Position numbers and translations under genes: made by a program. 11,109 bases of DNA from Ectocarpus siliculosus (Eukaryota > Sar > Phaeophyceae > Ectocarpales > Ectocarpaceae): contig FN648828.1 of NCBI GenBank assembly GCA_000310025.1, forward strand, positions 7,865 to 18,973. The letters are read 5' to 3'. This document shows positions 1 to 9,531 of the stretch, piece after piece; position 1 is the stretch's first letter, and each line of letters starts with the position of its first letter. Below the pieces are notes generated by a model. That model was not told where the DNA came from and ran no database searches. It worked only from the letters and a program-made list of their open reading frames with translations.

Positions 1-322
1 TGCAAGGTAGCTTCATAGCTCGGTCGACGCTAACTTAACGCGCACGGCTATCTAACGCACTGCAAATAGTGTCGGTGGTGTTGATTTTCATTGCTTCATT
101 GTGAATATGTTGGTGGTATAGGTAAACATTTTGAGCTGCTTTGGGCAACGTAGTGAGGAAGGATTGGCCATCGGTGATCGCCCCTGTGTGAACAACGGTA
201 CGTCTTGCGGGAGGACCTGTGATCAATGCTTTATATCAACTACTTCGTGCAAGACAATATTCTGCCCCCGTACCCCACCTGGCCACCTAGCAAAAAATCT
301 CCAATTTGTTGGTACATTTTGA

Positions 323-341
323 CCCCCCCCCCCCCCCCCCC
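323..341. repeat. Poly-C homopolymer run (C19)
   Basis: An uninterrupted run of 19 C on the + strand (G on the other) lies in the gene-free left flank (1-675). Apart from this run, a T-run near 435 and short open frames of unremarkable composition, I see nothing coding or structural in 1-675. Homopolymers this long are prone to length error in sequencing, and the G-strand could form quadruplex-like structure. Confidence 0.95.
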
Positions 342-675
342 ACCCGATGTTTACCATCGGGGTTGGGTTTTCGTCGCTCGGCAGATATGTAAAAAAACCA
401 ATTCGCTTCGTGAACTCGGCAACTAGGTTACCGTTTTTTTTTTTACCTCTGTTTCTTTTTGGCGGTAACCATGAATGGTGGTCGAGTAGATTATGTTGTG
501 CGGGGTCGAGAACCCTCACTCCCCGCAAAGGCGATAATCGCACCACGTCGTGTTGAATCGGTCAAGCACCCTCGAGGCAGTTACACAGAACTTACAATTG
601 TCTCTGCAAGTGAAAGCACCAGAAACAAATTGAGTCATCCGCAGCAGTCATCCATGCGCAAGGAAGTAAGCAAAG

Positions 676-3600
676 ATGCCAAACACCCGTCGCAGGATGC
701 AGCGCACCCTTCATGCGACGCGCAGAATACCTCGCCGCTTCGCGCTTGGTGATGTGAGAGCCTGGTCTGGTGAGAACTCGGCGTGCTCTGTCCCGGCTTT
801 GTAGGGATGCGAGGTCAATGGCCTAACGACTACGGCATGCACGACAATGAGTACACCCCCACCCCACCTCGCTCACGTCGTTGGATCTTTCCTTGTTGCA
901 CGGGAAGGGGTTGGATTTTCTTGCTAGTGTTTTAGCGTGCTCTCACTCACTCTCCATGCGAGCAACTCCCCCCTTTCCCACGTTGCCTTTCTTATTTTCA
1001 AAAACATCGCCTGACCGCGTAGAGCACCAAGACGCGGTCACTTTCGGCCAACATTCCCACTGCCGCGAAGGGTTTCCTGAACAAGTCCAAGGAGTGGCCT
1101 GAAGCTCTGAAGCTACAAGTCGGGGTCAGCCTGCTCAAAGATCAAAACCTGCGGGTGCGTCTTTGGTGTGTCACTCTCTCGTGCGCTTGAGACATCAAAT
1201 AGAAGGTTGTCCCGTCTGGTTCCCGGTTGGATCTAGCAAGCTCGTTTCGAACGGCCCCTCATCTCCCGAGTTGTTGGAAGCAGCATGCCGCAGCAGTTTG
1301 ACCCCCCGTTGCAAGTGGCGCTCCACACCCCATTGACCACCCTCCCCCCTCCCCCCATCCCTCCCCCCATATGCTTTAGTTCTACGCTGGGCCGGCTGCG
1401 GCACGAGAGGCCACCAAGGGCGAAGGTACCGCCATAAGTGCCATCCTACATCTGGTGTTCTACTACTCCCCGGTGTTCGCAGCCAACCCGAGCTGGCGCA
1501 CCTTGGCTTCTCTCTCCGAATTTCCCATCCTCAAGATGGCCTATAGGGTGTATCGCGTCCGCGGAGGAGTGTCTAGTGCACGCACGTTTGTCGGTGAGGC
1601 CATTTGTTGTGCACATTGCATATGCATAGGTATGATTGAAAGACGTGAAGCTGAGAAGCTTGGGATGCCTTCATAGCCCCAGATGTGGAATGGAATGATC
1701 CGGCTTGTCACCCGCACGAGCAAAGCATGTATAGCCCACACGAGCATACGAGCAGATATACTCGACAGTAAGCGTAACCCTAATGCGGATTCTCTTGCTT
1801 CTCGTTTTTTTACTACAGGCAAGCTTGGCAAAAACCTGGCCGCCACGTGGTCGGAGTGCCACAAGCATGTCCGAACAACGGTGTGTAAGCTCACACTCCA
1901 GGCGGTCCGGTGCGTCGAGGCCGACGTCACGGAGGGCGATGCGCCCTCCAAGCTAGCAGCACGCAACCTGGCGAAGGCTTCTCGAAGGTCTCTCCGTAAA
2001 TTGGTACGTACAACTCTCGTCCAACGCTGGCCCTAAGCTTTCTAGACGGTACTCCACTGCTTGACGACATCGCAACAAAATGATGGTGACTAAGGACAAA
2101 CCCTAACCCAGAGCCTCCCCCCCCCATATGTAACAAAATTAAGCGTTGCCCGGGGCCTTCGTGATGGCACACATATAGGACTGTGTTTCGGCTTGATGCT
2201 TGTGAGCGAGCCTGACTCGGATACAGCGGTGTGGCCGGTAAACGTCAGTCTAGTCAAGTCTAACTTGTCTATTTGCGTCTCTAGGGCGAGGGGATCTGTT
2301 TACATGGGTCGCGGTGGTGCCTAACTGTTTGTCCGAGCCATGTTTGAGGCACCTAGATTTCAGCTCTTTGGACCGGTTCGCACAGAGGATAGCAGCGTAT
2401 CGGTCGTGTCGCTTTCTTTTCTGGCACTCGAGGCAACGTGGGGTGTTCACTCCATCCCGCGAGAGTCGATGTCAACAGCGTCTAGCGTCCTCTTCCCCTG
2501 CATACCGCCGTCCTGTGTGTCGTCTACAGCCTGATGAGATGAAGACCGCGCTAGCCAATATGGCCCTGGCTCCGGTGCTTTCACCGGCCAAGCACTACGC
2601 CACCGCTCTCAGCGGCTCCGGGACCCCTTCTCTCGGGACGCAAGTACCGTGGCACGACGTCTTCGGCTGCGCGGAGTATCTTTTTTATGACATGGCGAGT
2701 TGAGCATGTGCTGAGAGCGTTTCCGAGCCGAAGTGTGGCGTGACGATGTTCTGTTTTGTCCCTCGGAATATGCAGGCTCCTGGCCCGGTTTGAGTTCCAA
2801 TGTTCGCCTTCTCTACCTTAGTTCGGTGGCATTTGCTTGCTGCGACTCGTATTGCTCGTGTGTTTTTTGACACGGTTGCTCCGCCTCGTCGAGACATGTG
2901 TAGTCCGGGTTGTCTCGGCCTTCGGGTGACTTGATAGAAGCAGATCCAAGTCACTTTGGGGAGATCGCCGCACTGCTCACTATCGCCTTCGGACTTGGAG
3001 CCAAACTATTCGTGGAATATAGCCTTCGCCCGAAATCAAAGCTGCTCCTTCCCGATGTTGTCTTCAGGCATATTGTACTGTAGCAAAACGGACGTGGTGT
3101 CGTTATTAGGTCTCCAGTGCTTTGCTGTACTTTGTGGCCGGTTGTTCGGTCGTTTGGCGAGGTTATCGTTTGGTTCATCCATCCCACCCTTCTCCCCCGT
3201 GGATGAAACGGTCGCAGGTCATTCTCCCCCTCGCCAAGGAGTTTCTGGACGAGATTGGCGCGCAGCTCGCGTCAGCGGTTAGCGTCTACCGGCAATCCCA
3301 GGGAGGGGATGACTCTGAGTCCGACGAGGATGACGGCACCGAAGACCCACCGGGCTTCAACACCCGTCGCAACATCCGGGAGCTGATCAAGACGAAGGGA
3401 AAACTTCCCCCTGGCGGCGGCGACAAGCACCACAAGGCCTTCCTCGCGCGGTAAGACTCCCTCGAACCTTGTTGCCTCTGTACACTTGTCGTAGTCTGTT
3501 GTTAAGCAAGAGCGTGTTGACACTCGTGGTACTGTAGCGAACGGTTATCACGAGGTAGTTTTTGAGTCGTGTATGTCCTGAGCCTACACCCAAGAAGGGT

Positions 3601-4134
3601 GCAGCAGTGCAGCAACCGCGGACTTGTCCTTCCGCAACTAGATTTTTTGGGCTCAGCGGCTCAGCATTCTTACCGCTGACGCTTCTTCTGTTGCCTCGCC
3701 CAACCCATATGCACCACAGGTTCAAGGTCATTATGCTCGACTTCGTCCAGGAAGCTCAGGGCGAACTGCCGGCAGCTAACGAATGCTCGCTGGAAGTCGC
3801 CGAGGAATTTTTTTTTCCTTACAACTACACCAACGGCGTTCTGGGTGGCGGTGACGCTGGCGGTGACGCTGGTGCTGGCGCTGACGCTGGCGGTGGCGGT
3901 GGCGGTGGGGGCGTCGACGAGGAGAGCAGCGACGGAGAGCAGAGCAGCGACGGAGAGCAGAGCAGCGCCGGAGAGGAGAGCAGCGACGGAGAGGAGAGCA
4001 GCGCCGGAGAGCAGAGCAGCGACGGAGAGGAGAGCAGCGATGAAGGGTCCGTCCAGAACGACCAGGAAAACGCCGACACCGAGTCGGAGTACGAAGAAGG
4101 GACGGGTGCCGGCGACACTGAGACGGAGGACTAG
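676..4134 (+). CDS. Gene A: eight-exon unrecognised protein (~518 aa) with acidic Ser-repeat tail
   Basis: Predicted exons are 676-753, 1023-1154, 1380-1593, 1819-2003, 2530-2698, 2944-3074, 3218-3450 and 3720-4134, totalling 1557 nt (518 aa plus TAG). Every junction joins in phase. Donors include GTGAGA (754), GTGCGT (1155), GTGAGG (1594), GTACGT (2004) and GTAAGA (3451). Acceptors include a long C/T tract before TTTAG (1379) and T-rich tracts before ACAG (1818) and CACAG (3719). Introns are 143-526 bp. Exons 2-5, 7 and 8 are well supported. The start exon (Arg-rich N terminus) and the 2699/2943 and 3075 splice sites are less sure: GTTGAG and GTACTG are weak donors, and an in-frame alternative donor GTATCT lies at 2676. 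I recognise no family. Residues about 27-303 look globular, with hydrophobic stretches in exons 3 and 6 (for example GEIAALLTIAFGLGAKLF). About 334-346 is strongly acidic (SESDEDDG). After a block containing FKVIMLDFVQ come a Gly-rich linker (423-447), a 7-unit Ser/acidic repeat (448-489) and an acidic tail. No signal peptide or clear membrane anchor is seen. The acidic tail could suit a nuclear or chaperone-like protein, but that is inference. Confidence 0.68.
3841..3918 (+). repeat. Gly/Asp/Ala-rich coding repeat in gene A
   Basis: Imperfect 6-15 bp repeats of GGTGACGCT and GGCGGT type encode a Gly-rich linker (GGDAGGDAGAGADAG, then eight Gly). The tract lies in the last exon of gene A, between the last ordered-looking block and the Ser/acidic repeats, and probably acts as a flexible spacer. 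Such tracts change length easily by slippage. Confidence 0.85.
3919..4044 (+). repeat. 18-bp in-frame repeat x7 encoding E[E/Q]SS[D/A]G units
   Basis: Seven consecutive 18-nt units each encode six residues of the pattern E-(E/Q)-S-S-(D/A)-G, the last ending DE instead of DG. Units differ by single bases that give E/Q and D/A alternation. The array is in phase with the last exon of gene A and makes an acidic, serine-rich, probably disordered segment. SSD/SSDGE contexts resemble casein kinase 2 sites, which is a motif resemblance only. Confidence 0.93.
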
Positions 4135-4672
4135 AAGATTAATCTAGGCGAGAACCGATGTTTTCTTGTGCAGTGCATCCTGTTCGTTCAACTTGTTTTT
4201 CCACAGTGGCGGTAGAAAGATACGTAGTGTGTTTCGAGGTGTCTCAAGGCTAGGAGGTTGGGTATATGCATTCGTTGGCGATTGTCTGCTTCGCAACGTC
4301 CTTTAGTTCAGTGTATTCCAACTCTTCAATTTCGCGAGACAAGAATAATCCTTTGGAGCTTTTGGGTGGCTGACGACACCAGTTATTGACAGTACTGTAC
4401 CCTTTAGTATGCTACATATGTAACACATTTCCACTGGAGTGTTTTTGAACTTCCCGAGTTCTTTGGTAGCCCAAGGCCAAGTCACTTATGTTCACGGTGA
4501 TCGGCCGACCGTCTGTAAAACTCTGTCGTTTGTACTCAACACCCAATGGGCCGCTCGATTACACCGTCCCCGGTTTGCTTGTTTTGAACTGCCTGTATGT
4601 TTTTCAGTCACGTGAGGGAAGATTTAACGTCAGCGCGACAACGGCGTCGCGAACATCTTCTTCACAAGGCCG

Positions 4673-5352
4673 GCGAGACGACCGGCGTGTTTTTCTTCGG
4701 TTCTCTGGCATCGGTCTGGCGCTACCGTCGCGGCACTTTTTTTCGACGGGTGGGGAAGGGGATCATGCCAACGCCCCATGCTTTTTGTGTTTTCTGTCAA
4801 TATCCAGACTATATCGTATGTGCGGACGGAAGGGGTGTCGACGATGGGCTGCGCCGTTGCTTGTTTGCGTTGGGGAAAGTCCAATTGTTCGGGTGGTACA
4901 GTTTGGTCGGGATTTTGTGTGGAGCCTGGGTGAGTTGGGGAAAAGTGGGCCAGGGAGGGCGGTTGGGGGGGGGGGTGGGGGCTGCAGCTTTAAGGGTGTT
5001 AACGATTGTAGAAAGCTTCAACCTCGGGCGGTGACTTTAAGCCCGCGTAAGCGACCACCGTTTTTTTCGATTCGCTGGCATCTGTGACGTGCTCACAAGT
5101 CGCCGAAGGGGCACGATTGAGGTCGTTTTGTCAAGGCCAAGTGCTGTGTTTTTGTTTTTGTTTTCTTGGGTAGTCGGTCAATCTCCGGACCGTTTAGTAT
5201 ATGCGGAGAAGTTTCTACGGGGGCGTGTTTCCTCACTCGTGCCGACTTTAGTAAAATGAACTTTTGCTCTTCTCTTGGCTTCCTTGGTGCAATTGCTTGT
5301 TTGTGCGGGAGGTTGAGAAGTGGTGAGCCGGTCGAAAAAATTGTGTGGAGCC
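4673..5352. repeat. Diverged tandem duplication (two copies of ~260-310 bp)
   Basis: Segment ~4673-4930 matches ~5046-5352 in the same order and orientation with many substitutions and small indels. Matching landmarks are CTGGCATC (4705 and 5074), GAAGGGG (4755 and 5105), GTCAATnTCC followed by a shared TATnTGCGG (4797 and 5177), TTGCTTGTTTG (4857 and 5293), and TTGTGTGGAGCC (4915 and 5341). The offset grows from ~370 to ~430 bp, so the second copy carries an insertion of about 55 bp. A weaker third match may begin near 5598. Function is unknown; it could be an old repeat-family member or a decayed element. Confidence 0.6.
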
Positions 5353-5844
5353 GCTCATGGCTGTGTGGGGCTAGGTATGCATATTTGTTTTTTTTTAACG
5401 TCATCACGGTTCTTTGTTCGGGAAGCCGCGGCCATCTTGTCCGCCCTCGTTCCGCCGTAATTATCTCGCGGTACACGTACAATCTACTTTGCGTCGTGCG
5501 TGCCCTAAACGAAGCACAGGCCACGATTGATTGTGGTTGCTGGGACCTTGGTTTGAGGCGTCGTGTATTCGTGTCTGCAGAAAGGCTTTTGTATCGTTTT
5601 TTTTTGCCGGGGTGTCATGCGCTCACTTCGGTGTTGACGCACGGGAACCTGCATATGTGCAACTACGCGCTAACGCATTAACGACCGACGAATTAATACA
5701 AAAGAACACAAACCTGGTACCTGTTATCCGGCTGCGAACGTTTGTCCCGAGGGGCAGAACAACGTTGCATGATGAGAGGGCACAATCTGGCGACGTTGTG
5801 AGCCAAGATTTTCTCTAACCCACGAGGTTATGCTGTGTGTGCTT

Positions 5845-5916
5845 ACCTGACCTGGCCAGGTTATGCCACCGGGGTCAGCAACCTGACCAGGTTATGCCAC
5901 CGGGGTCAGCAACCTG
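5845..5916. repeat. 31-bp tandem repeat (two copies) with embedded palindromes
   Basis: The word CCAGGTTATGCCACCGGGGT plus CAGCAACCTG occurs twice head to tail. The first copy is preceded by the 12-bp perfect palindrome ACCTGGCCAGGT. In the second copy the corresponding site is ACCTGACCAGGT. Each unit also carries a CTGACC...GGTCAG inverted repeat able to form a 6-bp stem. A shorter echo (GAGGTTATGC) lies just upstream at about 5824. It sits in gene-free DNA. Confidence 0.9.
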
Positions 5917-6261
5917 GGACGTTGTATTAACTGCAAATAGAGTGCTTTTTTTCGGCATTGTACAATGGTGCATATAATGTGCACGTTGACCACCTGTGTC
6001 CCCCGTTGCCGTGGCCAACGCTGCGACCACGGTCTTCGACCCGGAAGTTTGAGAGCGTGTCGAGCGATGCCGCCACTTTTTCTGTCACGTCGGGCCCAGA
6101 ACGACGCGTTGTTTTATCGCGAGCTTGCGTTGGTTCGTTCTCGACGCCTGTAGATTGAGTGGAGTGATTATTGCTGCTTACGCTACGGTCAATGGGGGTC
6201 CCGTATCTCGACAATCCCGAATATTCCTCGACACGTGTTTTGGAGGTGTTGAGTAGAGGCG

Positions 6262-6299
6262 GGTATTAAAGGCCACCCGGGTGTTAACGGCCACCTGGC
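6262..6299. repeat. Short imperfect direct repeat (two ~19-bp units)
   Basis: Two adjacent units share the core TTAA-GGCCACC: GTATTAAAGGCCACCCGGG followed by GTGTTAACGGCCACCTGGC. They differ at five positions. No promoter or coding role is evident. Confidence 0.6.
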
Positions 6300-6596
6300 T
6301 TAAAAATTCATATCTTGCCAACAATATCGGGGAATGCCTTTTTTTTTTCTTGTTGTCATGGACCATGCCGATCGTTTAAGCCCAAGTTTGCTCCAGCCGG
6401 ATAAAAACTGAGCCCTCTACAGCCTTCGGCGCCAGGGTGGCGTACGATATTCCAGCCTTTCTCGATTGTTTTTTTTTCAGCCGCTAAGGGCGAATATTAA
6501 CGAAGTGCCGAAAATCAAAATCGAAAAAATATCGAATCAAAATCGAGATCTGATTGGTCGAATATCTGCTACCTCCTGACGACGCCCTTTGATTTT

Positions 6597-7974
6597 ATGG
6601 AAGTTCCTCTGTCTGGGAAGAAGTCCCCGGGGGACATTTTTTCAAAATCAATTATAAGAGGGAAGGAGTTCAAGACTTCGAAGGCTTGGAGAACCTGCCG
6701 CGAGGCCGCTGCAAAGCAAGTGTACGACACGACCTGCTGCACACTGCTCATAGAGGGGCTATCGGCACCCTACCACCTAGACCATGGCCATTATTTGAAG
6801 CCAGAAGGCTCTGCTCGCCGGCAAGCTATAAACGGGCGGGCTCGTTGGGTGCTCGAGGAGAAAATGCCGATCGTGACAAGCGGTGAACGGACTGACGATC
6901 AGAACAGGGCTGCGCGGCTTTTCCGGGCTGTTCCGTGCGGGAGAGGGCCGTTGCAACCTTTGTTCTCCACACTCACGATACCCCCATGGCATCTAACCTT
7001 GTACGAGACAGATGATGGGTAAAGCTATCTCCCGTCGCGTGGCGTTGTTAATGCTGTTGCTTCCTCCTTCTTTTTTCTATAAACAGCAAAACGAAAACCA
7101 GGGGATTCTTCGTTTTTGTCCCCGGGTAAGCATGATTTTTTTCTTTCAAACGCTCGCTAGTACCATCATCATTGTTTGTGCCAAAGGAGAAGTTCTGGGA
7201 AGCAGTAGAACGAGCGCAATCACTAGTATTCAAGGTAGCCGTTAATACCCTCTGGGCCGTGTTTTCCCTCAATATTCCATCTTCAACTTGGGCAAACGGC
7301 TACCGCTGTACCTTGTCACAAATAACGATTTTTTTTTTTTTGATGTTACGGGATAGATTGTAACTAGGGTTAAGGATTGGCCCCCCGCCCCCCAATGGGG
7401 CTGGGGGCCAACATCCAGGACCGATGGTGGTGAGTGTCCGGCAGGAAGGGAAGAAGAAGAAGAAGAAGAAGGGGAGAGAATTTGTAGGGGCGGGAAGAAG
7501 GGACGGTGTTGGGAGAGGCAAGGAAGTGGTGAAGAATCTCGGCACTCGACGAGCGCGCGGTCCCGTCGGGGGTGAAAGGGACATACATGTCAGTCCGTAG
7601 TCTTGTCTATTGGATCGAAAAGTCGAAAAATCGAGGTGTACATTATGTACATAACGATGGAGAAGGCGGACGAGGAAGGTACGAAGAGAGGAAATTGCAC
7701 CCGACGTTCGAAGTCGGTGTGAAAACCGCCGCAAGGAAGGAGTGCGAAGGAAAAAAAAAAAAAGGAGACGTCGACGTTTGTTTGCGTCGTGGAACAATCC
7801 TTTCGTATAACGCAGGTACTCACCAATGCAAGACGGGGGCGTAAAATACCCATCGTGAAAGTCAAGGCGCAGGTCGTAACTTATGACTCATCATGCGCGG
7901 AGAAGTTACCACGGAGCCTTATCAACAAGAAGTTTGAAGGCTGGCTGAGAAGGCTTGAAGACACAAACATTTAA
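6597..7974 (+). CDS. Gene C: small unrecognised spliced protein
   Basis: Predicted exons are 6597-6882 (ends with donor GTGAAC, phase 1), an optional 39-nt exon 7087-7125 (acceptor AAACAG, donor GTAAGC), 7161-7234 (acceptor GCTAG, donor GTAGCC) and 7816-7974 (acceptor GCAG, ends TAA). Joined phases agree with or without the 39-nt exon because it is a multiple of three, giving 185 or 172 aa. The most protein-like parts are residues ~10-50 (Lys/Arg-rich, including KAWRTCREAAAKQV), the KEKFWEAVERAQSLVFK segment and the final exon (KVKAQVVTYDSS and KKFEGWLRRLED), which are helical-looking and basic. No catalytic motif or known domain is recognised. The ATG at 6597 has a weak context and the frame stays open upstream (...LLTTPFDF), so the first exon may be internal to a longer gene. 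A different donor, GTAAAG at 7020, would give the wrong phase for KEKFW. The gene converges on gene B, whose predicted stop is at 8167. Confidence 0.42.
7379..7410. other. G/C-run imperfect hairpin
   Basis: GGCCCCCC-G-CCCCCC, then AAT, then GGGG-CT-GGGGGCC forms an imperfect inverted repeat with a tiny loop. It lies inside the predicted last intron of gene C, just after a T12 run. It may form a cruciform, or slow replication or sequencing; there is no evidence that it acts as a terminator. Confidence 0.7.
7439..7534. repeat. Purine-rich (GA/GAA) tract
   Basis: About 95 bp is almost entirely purine on the + strand, including (GAA)n around 7451-7470 and GGGA-type blocks. It lies in the predicted final intron of gene C. 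Mirror-like purine tracts can form triplex DNA. The apparent open frames over it on the minus strand (Phe/Pro/Ser-rich) are composition artefacts. Confidence 0.8.
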
Positions 7975-8166
7975 GCGACGATGGCAAGCGCAACGTCAAA
8001 ACTTCACAAGAAGAAAAGTGCATACAAAAAAAAGAAAAGGCCGGATGCCGTCCTATTGTGGCTCTCTCGGAATGAAGGGATTCCTACAATTTCCAACAGG
8101 TATAATCCACAAGTAAGTACGTACGGACATATGAAGGTACTGGGTAGAGAGAGATCGGAACGGTTT

Positions 8167-9470
8167 TTAATGCGAAGACGCAACAACAACAACAATGATG
8201 AAGGTCGACCCGTCCTGCGTCGTTCGCGGTGTAAAATGATAAATGCGAAAGATGGACTGCGTAAAGATCCAGCGATCTCTTTCGGCAGTGGCAAAGAAAT
8301 ATGCAACCACATGCCGCAAAAAAAAAAACAAGTTGAGCGGGATTGTCTTGTACGAAATGTCGGGCTGATGGACTATGTTCGGGTCGATCTGTGCCGCGGT
8401 GATGTGGTCGTCGTCGTGGAGGTGTGTGACCACCTGCAACAAGGGAAAAGGGCGTTGTTTTTTTGTATGTATATTTTTTGGGGGGGGGCGGAAAGGTTGG
8501 GAGATTAATGGGGGAACACCAGGCAGGCAGGCCGATAGAATTTGACGAAGCACATCGCTTTTCTTTTCAATACCTTAAAATGAGCGCTGGCACACATTCT
8601 TGCTGCTGGGTAGGACTTCAACAACCCGTTGTCACACAAAAAAGGGTCATCCCCCTAAAGCTTCCACCCACCCTCCCGCGGTCCTTACCTTCGACAAAAT
8701 GCGAGAAGAGTGCACACTAACTAGCGCTAGGACGGGCGCGAGATAAAAACTCACTTCGCAGTAAAATCTCCCTCTCCACGGGATTCAAGCCCCTGACCCT
8801 GGGTGCTAGATTGCTGTGAGCTGTGAGCATACGAACTAGACTTGAACGTAACCTCAACAACATACGTTCCTGCGGGCTAACGGAAACGGTATACATTCAG
8901 ACCTCACCTCCACGTCCGTGTCCTTGAAGTCCTTCCATAGCTCAAAGTATACCGACCGCTTGTTGCCGGTCTCCTTGTTGTCGAGCTCCGTCCTAGACAA
9001 CTGCGTCCTGCTAGCGGCAAGGCGCTCCCTGAAGCGTTCGGCGACCATCAGCTCCACCGCCCGGGGAACGCAATGCTTGCTCTTCCTTCGGCCAGCGGTG
9101 GTGACGCCGGCCCCTGACGCGCGGTCTTCATCCGCTATCACCTCCAAAACGCGACTAGCGAGGTAGGCATTCTCTTCCCAGTCAATCATTTTCTTCGGGT
9201 TAATGCTCGCCCCACTGCGAATGGCGCTACGCACAGCCATAACCAGGGCCTCCGGAACCTCGACGGTCCCTGGTGACGCCGTTAGGGGCTTGGAGGCCGG
9301 GGTCCCACCTGGAAGCACGCAGGTTGACAACCATGGGTGGAGCAGAGAGGTGTCCTGAAAAAAAGCGGTTAGGGTTGGAGCTTTCGTGCACATGGCATTG
9401 GTGCCGATGCAGCCGTAGGGACATGCACCAAAATAGCGCGAAATCTACCACCTACACATGCTCTCTCGTC

Positions 9471-9531
<61 letters not shown>

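Larger units (their letters stand above)
4135..6596. other. Gene-poor interval between genes A and C
   Basis: No exon set with consistent phase and composition could be assembled here. Several open frames of 60-200 codons exist on both strands (for example 4488-5087 + and 5166-5681 +). They read through T- and GT-rich repeat DNA and have Arg/Cys/Phe-rich, non-protein-like composition. The interval holds the 3' flank of gene A, a diverged tandem duplication, a 31-bp tandem repeat, a short direct repeat near 6265, T-runs and, at about 6500-6545, AT-rich repeats of an AATCGAAA-like word. Undetected short exons remain possible. Confidence 0.6.

Noticed and set aside
459-752. Open frame with an ATG at 470 upstream of gene A exon 2
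   Set aside because: It gives no in-phase donor matching the 1023 acceptor. The 676-753 frame does, through GTGAGA, though the choice is not certain.
2099-2116. CCCTAACCC words here and near 1775, 7366 and 9369 as telomere-like repeats
   Set aside because: Single occurrences only. At 1775 and 9369 they fit intron branch sites.
3825-4118. Ser/Pro/Leu-rich minus-strand open frame opposite the gene A tail
   Set aside because: It is the mirror of the Gly and Ser/acidic repeats. The + strand frame is joined in phase to upstream exons.
4488-5087. A 199-codon + strand open frame
   Set aside because: It runs through the diverged duplication, is rich in Cys, Arg and Phe, includes a poly-Gly from a G-run, and the matching positions of the second copy are not open in the same frame.
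5927-6214. A 95-codon minus-strand open frame with fairly protein-like composition
   Set aside because: There are no supporting splice partners, and equally long frames on the other strand make the strand undecidable.
7981-8508. A 175-codon + strand open frame starting just after the gene C stop
   Set aside because: Its second half is antisense to gene B exon 3, which has a perfect acceptor and in-phase context. Its own composition is Lys/Arg/Asn-rich, with poly-Val and poly-Lys from simple repeats.
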